Source: Nitrospirota bacterium
GTDB lineage: Bacteria; Nitrospirota; Thermodesulfovibrionia; Thermodesulfovibrionales; Dissulfurispiraceae
Reading direction: 5' to 3'
Assembly (NCBI GenBank): GCA_040752355.1
Contig: JBFMHE010000002.1
Span: 62,001-126,000 of the forward strand
DNA: 64,000 nucleotides
Shown here: positions 58,851-64,000 of the stretch, one piece after another
How positions within the stretch are numbered: the stretch's first letter is position 1
Layout of the letters: every line of letters starts with the position of its first letter
Notes under the pieces: model-generated
What the model was told of the DNA's origin: nothing
Databases searched by the model: none
The model's input: the letters and a program-made list of their open reading frames with translations, nothing else
Program-made: the position numbers and the translations under genes

Positions 58851-59243
58851 TTACCGGGCGTCCACGCTGAACTTCATCGATGACGTCTTCCCGCCGCGCG
58901 CGACCTTGACGATTATGTTCCACGGGCCTGCCATCGAGAGGTTCATTTTCGCCTTGTAGACGCTGCCGCTCAACGCGGCGTCGGTCTTGTAATTCATGGG
59001 CGGCATCCCGGGCATGGCGGGCATCGAGTATTCCACCTTCACTTTTGCGTCGGTGACCGCGTTCCCTGCGGCGTCCTTTACCGTGACGGTTACGTTGTTC
59101 TCGCCCGTCACGGGCGGGTTCCTGTCGATGGCCACCGTTACGGCATACTCCCCCGCCTTCTTTTTCACTTCGTAATCCTTCGCATACGCGACGCCTGCCG
59201 CCACGAGCAGCGCCACCACCATGACAGCGATTCTTTTCACCAT
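58851..59243 (-). CDS. Exported YtkA/FixH-like protein with a Met-rich loop
   Basis: A 130-residue periplasmic protein with a signal peptide (1-21). The rest is an Ig-like YtkA/FixH-type domain (GENNVTVTVKDAAGNAVTDA) with SMPAMPGMPPMNYKTDA, a methionine-rich loop suited to Cu(I). It heads the Cus operon, 35 bp before cusC, so a periplasmic metal carrier for the pump is likely. Confidence 0.8.
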   Translation of the reverse strand: MVKRIAVMVVALLVAAGVAYAKDYEVKKKAGEYAVTVAIDRNPPVTGENNVTVTVKDAAGNAVTDAKVKVEYSMPAMPGMPPMNYKTDAALSGSVYKAKMNLSMAGPWNIIVKVARGGKTSSMKFSVDAR

Positions 59244-59442
59244 GATCTCCTCCTCGTACTATGGAAATGGAATGCTCTCAAAGCAAAGCATCTCACACTG
59301 CCGGGGCGATGTCAAACCGCCGCGGGAGGGGGGGCTTTCCTGCCCGTCCATGCTCCATGATAACAGGCAATGGTGAAGAAAATATGAAGGAGCGGTCCGC
59401 AACCCGCCCATTCCCCCCTGCTCGTTTAGGAGCTGGGTCATC

Positions 59443-59596
59443 GTCAACGGGGAAGGCACGACAGGTTCGACTCATTCTCGGTCGATGCGACCTCCGAGGC
59501 GGGGCAGCTCGGAATCGAGTCGTACCGACCCGCTCCGCCATCCTGGCTTCGCCTGGGCTGCCCATGCCGCTCACCTGCCATGCCTCCCCCGTTGAC
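59443..59596. repeat. Structured intergenic repeat, copy B
   Basis: 154 bp. The outer arms GTCAACGGGGAAGGCACGA (left) and ATGCCTCCCCCGTTGAC (right) pair with few mismatches. The core (CTCGGTCGATGCGACCTCCG; CCTGGCTTCGCCTGGGCTGC) matches copy A at 23532-23704. Copy B has an extra hairpin-forming insertion of about 15 bases in the core (about 59508-59530). Confidence 0.7.
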
Positions 59597-59676
59597 TACT
59601 GATAGGGGTCTTATATCCATAGCACACTGAAGAGCACCGGAGAGGGGGCGGGGTATGGTATGCGAGCGGTTCTCAG

Positions 59677-59705
59677 TTGATTAAACACTAAACAAAGTGT
59701 ATATT
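59677..59705 (+). promoter_or_regulatory. Promoter of the sigma-54 activator gene
   Basis: TTGATT (59677-59682), 17 bp, TATATT (59700-59705). AGGAAGGG precedes ATG 59724. Confidence 0.75.
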
Positions 59706-59723
59706 ATTTAGACAGGAAGGGCC

Positions 59724-61094
59724 ATGAATACGGTACGTATCGTCACCAGAGACCGCGAGCTCCGGAAGGAGGCCGCTGCAGCGCTTCCGAAGGGCTATCG
59801 GCTGCTGCCCTGCGGCAGGACGCTGCCCGACGAAACGTGCTCGGGACAGACGGTCTTCTTCGATATCGACACCGTCCCCCCGGGGCAGATCAGGGAGCTG
59901 AGCGACAAGGCCTTCGTCGTCGCCGTCACCAGCCAGAAGCGGACCGAGCCCGCGATGGAGGCGACCGCTTTCGGCGCCTACGAGGTGGTCCACCGGCCGC
60001 TGCGGCGCGAGTCGGTCGGCGCGATCATTGCGGAGCTCGCCGACCTGAGCGCCGAGCTGTCCGATATAATTCCCATTTCGAAGGAGAATCTCCCGCTCAC
60101 CGCCACCTGCGCCATCGTCGGGAGCACGCCCGCGGTCATGGAGGTCTGCAAAAAGATCGCCCAGCTCGCCCAGGTCGAGGTCCCGGTGCTCGTCACCGGG
60201 GAGACCGGGACCGGCAAGGAGCTGATAGCCGAGTCGATCGCGCAGCTCTCTTCGCGCTTCGGCAAGCCCTTCGTCATGATCAATTGCGCCGCTGTTCCCG
60301 AGGCGCTGCTCGAATCCGAGCTCTTCGGCTATGAGAAAGGGGCCTTCACCGGCGCGGTCGCCTCCAAGGAGGGCATGCTCAAGATCGCGGACGGCGGGTG
60401 CGTCTTTTTCGACGAGGTGGGCGAGCTGCCGCTCGCGCTCCAGGGCAAGCTCCTCAGGTTCCTCCAGACGCAGACCTTCTTTCCTATCGGGAGCACCAGG
60501 GAGCTGCAGGTCGATGTGCGCGTGATCTCGGCGACCAACAGGGACCTGCCCCGGATGATCCGCGAGGGAAAGTTCAGGGAGGACCTCTATCACCGCCTCC
60601 GCGTCGCGACGATCCACGCCCCGTCGCTGAGAGAGCGGAAGAAAGATATCCCCTCCCTCGTCCACTTCTTCATCTACCGCCATCGCGATACTGCCCAGCG
60701 GTCCGTCAAGGGGTTCACCAGGGCCTTCGCCAAGCGGCTGACCGCCTATGACTGGCCCGGCAACATCAGGGAGCTGCAGAATGTCGTCCGCTCCGCCATC
60801 GCCCTCAGCAAGACCCCCTATCTCACGACGCGTGAGCTCAGGGAGCTGGGCAGCCATGCCGTCCTGTTCGAAGAGGAACAGCTCCCCCGGACCCTGGCGG
60901 CTGCGGTCGTCCCCTCGCTCAAGCAGGCGATCGAGCGGGGGGATAAAAACATTTACGATGCGCTGCACGACGAGCTCGACAAGGCTATCTTCGATTATGT
61001 CCTCTCCTCTACGAAAGAGAACCAGTCCGAGGCCGCCCGGATCCTCGGCATCAACCGCCTGACGCTCAGGAAGAAGATCGGCCTCTCGAAATAA
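59724..61094 (+). CDS. Sigma-54-dependent activator (NtrC family) with a degenerate receiver
   Basis: A 456-residue protein. Residues 1-115 look like a receiver fold (VFFDID; AFGAYEVVHRPL where an active receiver has a KP motif), but the Lys is Arg and the acidic pocket is poor, so phosphorylation is doubtful. AAA+ domain: Walker A GETGTGKE (159-166), GAFTGA loop (206-211), Walker B FFDEVGELP, sensor motifs. A C-terminal Fis-type HTH is present (NQSEAARILGINRLTLRKKI). It drives transcription from sigma-54 promoters; no clear -24/-12 site was found in the window. Confidence 0.94.
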   Translation: MNTVRIVTRDRELRKEAAAALPKGYRLLPCGRTLPDETCSGQTVFFDIDTVPPGQIRELSDKAFVVAVTSQKRTEPAMEATAFGAYEVVHRPLRRESVGAIIAELADLSAELSDIIPISKENLPLTATCAIVGSTPAVMEVCKKIAQLAQVEVPVLVTGETGTGKELIAESIAQLSSRFGKPFVMINCAAVPEALLESELFGYEKGAFTGAVASKEGMLKIADGGCVFFDEVGELPLALQGKLLRFLQTQTFFPIGSTRELQVDVRVISATNRDLPRMIREGKFREDLYHRLRVATIHAPSLRERKKDIPSLVHFFIYRHRDTAQRSVKGFTRAFAKRLTAYDWPGNIRELQNVVRSAIALSKTPYLTTRELRELGSHAVLFEEEQLPRTLAAAVVPSLKQAIERGDKNIYDALHDELDKAIFDYVLSSTKENQSEAARILGINRLTLRKKIGLSK

Positions 61095-61130
61095 GAGGAG
61101 GAAGCGCTCCGTGCCGGGCTGGCGGTGGCG

Positions 61131-63413
61131 CTATCGTGCGGCGGCTGCGGTGAGGTACCGCTCGAAGCTCGCGGAGGGGAGCGGTTCGCTCATGAAGAAG
61201 CCCTGCACCTCGTCGCAGCCGGCCATGCGGAGGAAGGCGACCTGCTCTTCGGTCTCGACCCCTTCGGCGACCACCTTCATCTTCAGGCTGTGCGCCATGA
61301 TGACCACGGCATTGACGATGGCCCGGTCTTCGTTGCCGACGATGAGCCCCCTGATAAAGGACCGGTCGATCTTGAGCCGCTTCACCGGCAGGTTCTTGAG
61401 GTGCCCCAGCGAGGTGTAGCCCGAGCCGAAATCGTCGATCGAGAAGCCGATCCCGAGGTCGGTCAATCGCTGCAGCTGCGGGATGGTGTGCTCGATGTCG
61501 CGCATGGCGATATTCTCGGTGATCTCGAGCTCGAGGAACCGGGGCCGCAGCCGGGTCTCGTACAGTATCTCCGAGACCATATCCGAGAAGTGCGGCTGCA
61601 CGAACTGCCGCGCCGAGACATTGACCGTGATGCGCATGGGGGGCAGGCCCGCTTCCTGCCACGCCCTGTTCTGGTTGCAGGCGGTCCTCAGGACCCATTC
61701 GTCGATCGGGAGGATGAGCCCGGTCTCTTCGGCCATGGGGATGAACTGCATCGGGTTGAGCAGCCCCAATTCGGGGTGCTGCCATCTCACGAGCGCCTCG
61801 GCGCTGACGACCATGCGGGTGGCGAGGTCGACCTGGGGCTGGTAGTAGACCAGCAGCTCGCCGCGGTCGAGGGTGCGGCGGAGATTGCTCTCGAGGATCA
61901 TCCGCTCGAGAGTCCTGATGTTCATGGCAGCGTTGTAGAACTGGTAGTTGTTCCTCCCCTGTCCCTTGGCGTGGTACATGGCGATATCGGCGTTCTTGAG
62001 GAGGGTTTCCGGGTGGTCCCCGTCTCCGGGATACATGCTGATGCCGATGCTGGTCGTCATATAAAGCTCCTGGCTGTCGAGGGCGAAGGGCTTCTGGACC
62101 GCGGCAATGATCTTTTCGGCGATCACGGCAGCGTCTTCCGCATGGGCGATATTCGGCAGGAGCACGGCGAACTCGTCGCCGCCGAGGCGCGCCACCGTGT
62201 CGGACTGCCTGACGCAGACCTTCAGCCGGAGCGCGACCTCGCCGAGCAGCTCGTCGCCGACCTGGTGGCCGAGGGTATCGTTGATCATCTTGAAGCGGTC
62301 GAGGTCGAGGAAGAGCACCGCGAGCCTCGTCGCATGCCGCCGCGCCTGCGTGAGCTCGAGGGTGAGATGGTCGTTGAAGAGCATCCTGTTCGGCAGGCCG
62401 GTCAGCGCGTCGTGGTAGGCCTGGTACCTGATCGTCTCTTCCATCCGCTTCCGTTCGGTTATATCGAAGAGCAGGCCCGCAAGAAAGGTGACCCGTCCTT
62501 CGCCGTCACGCTCGACACTCGTGCTGACGGCCCGCACCCAGCGCCACTGGTCGTGCCTGGTGAGGATGCGGTATTCCCTTTCGTAGGTGGCCGTGCGGCC
62601 CTCGATGAAATCCTTGTACGCCCTCATCACGCGGCCGAGGTCCTCTTCGCAGATACGGCTGCGGAGCCACCGGCCCAGCTCCGGGAAGGGGGGGACTTCC
62701 CCGGGCGTATAGCCGAATACCTCGGCGAACCGCGCATCGATGCGGCCGGACGACATATCGGGGGTGTGTTCGTAATAGCCCGCCCCGGTCGCGCGCACGA
62801 CATCATCGAGACGCTGCTTGCTCTGCCTGAGCGCCTCTTCCGCCTGTTTGCGCTCCGCGACTTTGGCCTCGACCTCCCCGTACGCCTTCCGCAACGCCTC
62901 CTCGGCCTGCTTCCGCTCGCTGATGTCGGTGACTACGGCACTCAGGCCGTATTCGCCGTTGATGGCGAGGCGGTGCAGGGAGAGGCTGACCGGCAGAAGA
63001 CCGCCGTCTCCGGTGACCAGGGAGAGCTCGCCCCGGGCATGTTCTTTCAGGCCCTGCTCGATGAGCCCCTTGAGCAGATCGTGCTCCTGCTCCCGGACGC
63101 TGTCGAACAGAGATGAGCCGATGATCCTCGGCAGGGGTATCCCGAGCATCCCCGAAAGGCGGGCGTTGGCATAGAGGACGATGCCGCTGTCGGCGAGCGT
63201 TGCAGCGCCCTCGTTGATGCTCTCGACGATCGTGCGGTAGGGGGCTTCGGCGCCTTTGAGCGTGAATATCCGATCGCCGCCCTCAGGGGTCGAGACGACG
63301 AGGGCGTCCAACTCGCCGCTCCTGATGGCGCTGATGGTCTCTTCGGCTTCCGCCGCCCTGGCGCGAAGCGACTCTATCTCTTCTAACAGCTCACGCTCTC
63401 TTTTTGCTGGCAT
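61131..63413 (-). CDS. PAS-GGDEF-EAL c-di-GMP protein
   Basis: A 760-residue soluble protein: N-terminal coiled coil, PAS domains about 55-170 and 195-325, a GGDEF domain with intact GGDEF ([13 protein letters not shown]), and an EAL domain with intact EALVRW plus the DDFGSGY and EGVE loop motifs. Both cyclase and phosphodiesterase sites look active, so the net direction is open. It overlaps the end of a kaiB gene by 23 bases. Confidence 0.93.
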   Translation of the reverse strand: MPAKRERELLEEIESLRARAAEAEETISAIRSGELDALVVSTPEGGDRIFTLKGAEAPYRTIVESINEGAATLADSGIVLYANARLSGMLGIPLPRIIGSSLFDSVREQEHDLLKGLIEQGLKEHARGELSLVTGDGGLLPVSLSLHRLAINGEYGLSAVVTDISERKQAEEALRKAYGEVEAKVAERKQAEEALRQSKQRLDDVVRATGAGYYEHTPDMSSGRIDARFAEVFGYTPGEVPPFPELGRWLRSRICEEDLGRVMRAYKDFIEGRTATYEREYRILTRHDQWRWVRAVSTSVERDGEGRVTFLAGLLFDITERKRMEETIRYQAYHDALTGLPNRMLFNDHLTLELTQARRHATRLAVLFLDLDRFKMINDTLGHQVGDELLGEVALRLKVCVRQSDTVARLGGDEFAVLLPNIAHAEDAAVIAEKIIAAVQKPFALDSQELYMTTSIGISMYPGDGDHPETLLKNADIAMYHAKGQGRNNYQFYNAAMNIRTLERMILESNLRRTLDRGELLVYYQPQVDLATRMVVSAEALVRWQHPELGLLNPMQFIPMAEETGLILPIDEWVLRTACNQNRAWQEAGLPPMRITVNVSARQFVQPHFSDMVSEILYETRLRPRFLELEITENIAMRDIEHTIPQLQRLTDLGIGFSIDDFGSGYTSLGHLKNLPVKRLKIDRSFIRGLIVGNEDRAIVNAVVIMAHSLKMKVVAEGVETEEQVAFLRMAGCDEVQGFFMSEPLPSASFERYLTAAAAR

Positions 63414-63807
63414 CTTCTCTCTCGCCCTTTGCCGGGGTGCGCTTCGTCTTCACGGTCTCTTTCTGCTGCTTGAGGCCGAGCCCGATCAGGATGCGGTCCT
63501 CGTCCGACATATCGCCGATCAGCTTCCGGATCGGCAGCGGCAGCTTCTTCACGAGCGTGGGGGCCGCGATCACCTGCTCCTCTCCGGCAGCCTCGGGCTG
63601 CTGGTAGATATCGACGACCTCCAGCTCGTAACGGTCTTTCAAGTAGGTCTCGCAGATCCTCCTTATGTTCTCTATCGCCTTCGCCGACCTTTTCGTCGCG
63701 CCGGTTACATAGAGCCGCAGCACGAACTTGATGTCCTTCCTCGCGAGGGCCCTCTCGAACTCCTCGAGCGCTGTCCGCTCTTTCGTCTTTACCGTACGCT
63801 TTACCAT
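63391..63807 (-). CDS. KaiB-like protein
   Basis: A 138-residue protein. Residues about 26-115 match KaiB ([50 protein letters not shown]). A charged tail of about 25 residues ([18 protein letters not shown]) is extra. In cyanobacteria KaiB binds KaiC in the clock; elsewhere it acts with KaiC in stress or light signalling. A second kaiB lies directly upstream, so a longer kai operon is likely beyond the window. Confidence 0.9.
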   Translation of the reverse strand: MVKRTVKTKERTALEEFERALARKDIKFVLRLYVTGATKRSAKAIENIRRICETYLKDRYELEVVDIYQQPEAAGEEQVIAAPTLVKKLPLPIRKLIGDMSDEDRILIGLGLKQQKETVKTKRTPAKGEREDASKKRA

Positions 63808-63817
63808 TACGTTTCTT

Positions 63818-64000
63818 TTACCGCGGGCGTATATCGAGCCCGACGATGACCCTCTCGGTATTCGAGAGGTCGCCGATGATCTTTTTGATGGGCTCCGGCA
63901 GCTTTCTCACGAGCGTAGGGATCGCCAGTATCTGGTCGCCTTGGGCGAGCTGCGGGTTCTTGAGCAGGTCGACGACCTCGAGGCGGTACTTGCCCTTCAG
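63818..64000 (-). CDS. KaiB-like protein, first copy (5' end cut by window)
   Basis: The last 60 residues of a second Kai[21 protein letters not shown], then [19 protein letters not shown] and [10 protein letters not shown], ending with TAA at 63820-63818. The start lies beyond base 64000. It sits 10 bases before the second kaiB start. Confidence 0.88.
   Translation of the reverse strand: MKGKYRLEVVDLLKNPQLAQGDQILAIPTLVRKLPEPIKKIIGDLSNTERVIVGLDIRPR

Larger units (their letters stand above)
59244..59723. other. Intergenic region between divergent genes holding structured repeat B
   Basis: 480 bases with no recognised gene. It contains repeat B (59443-59596) and the promoter at 59677-59705. 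A fairly simple GC-rich stretch lies at about 59300-59440. The Cus operon promoter should lie near 59250-59300 but no clear boxes were found. Confidence 0.5.

Noticed and set aside
59461-59480. tRNA T-arm-like sequence GGTTCGACTC
   Set aside because: No acceptor, D or anticodon stems surround it; it is part of structured repeat B.

Overview
The window looks like chromosomal DNA of a GC-rich, Gram-negative-type anaerobe or microaerophile, most likely Nitrospirota or a relative of the former Deltaproteobacteria. The placement rests on gene content: a GluTR-type haem pathway with a CobA-HemD fusion and a CcsA-type cytochrome c assembly gene, many CxxCH multihaem proteins, a group 3b-like [NiFe] hydrogenase, an octahaem cytochrome, KaiB homologues, many two-component and c-di-GMP proteins, and a CusCBA-type exporter. 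No rRNA, tRNA, CRISPR array or transposase gene was recognised.

Layout. 1-2742 (minus): a recombination pair, a cut-off SbcD-like phosphoesterase behind a phage-type single-strand-annealing-like protein. 3129-5220: a DUF3786 protein, an RRM protein with a leader ORF, and a VapBC-like pair. 5487-12796 (plus): a redox-signalling block with a tetrahaem cytochrome, a hybrid kinase carrying its own CxxCH, two further regulators, a pentahaem/FN3 cytochrome and a HAMP membrane protein. 12919-23493 (minus): nine close or overlapping genes argG-dprA-smg-like-topA-mobB-like-ccsA-hemA-hemC-cobA/hemD. 23803-27822 (minus): hydrogenase in the order beta, gamma, delta, alpha. 27979-30290: GYD protein, small exported protein, octahaem cytochrome. 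30615-34295: panC, glgC, long NfeD. 34332-37657 (plus): epimerase-like reductase, serine-palmitoyltransferase-like enzyme and GNAT-like protein, a candidate bacterial ceramide cluster. 37756-43379: FabF-like synthase, RodZ-like protein, RNase R, TIGR02757 protein. 43492-52876: two diguanylate cyclases, a kinase/UspA pair, a thioredoxin-fold gene with an in-frame UGA, an XRE regulator, a coiled-coil protein and an AsmA-like protein. 52906-59243 (minus): Cus-type RND exporter with a Met-rich periplasmic protein. 59724-64000: sigma-54 activator, PAS-GGDEF-EAL protein, and two KaiB genes, one cut by the window end.

The most notable signal is at 47553-48146. A thioredoxin-like gene is cut by one UGA exactly where the first active-site cysteine should be (U-T-G-C). 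It has a strong ribosome-binding site upstream of the UGA and a hairpin 17 nt after it, so a selenoprotein is the best reading. Other observations: the candidate ceramide cluster; two copies of a structured intergenic repeat whose outer arms differ in sequence but pair in both; a 64-bp palindromic repeat present in opposite orientations; a leader repeat in front of the RRM gene; in-frame repeat insertions in two genes; and at least eight genes whose -10 box lies only 5-10 nt before the start codon, pointing to leaderless mRNAs.

Functionally the window joins tetrapyrrole synthesis to cytochrome c assembly, hydrogen/NAD(P)H metabolism, haem-linked sensing and c-di-GMP signalling, with envelope functions (NfeD, RodZ, AsmA-like, Cus) in between.
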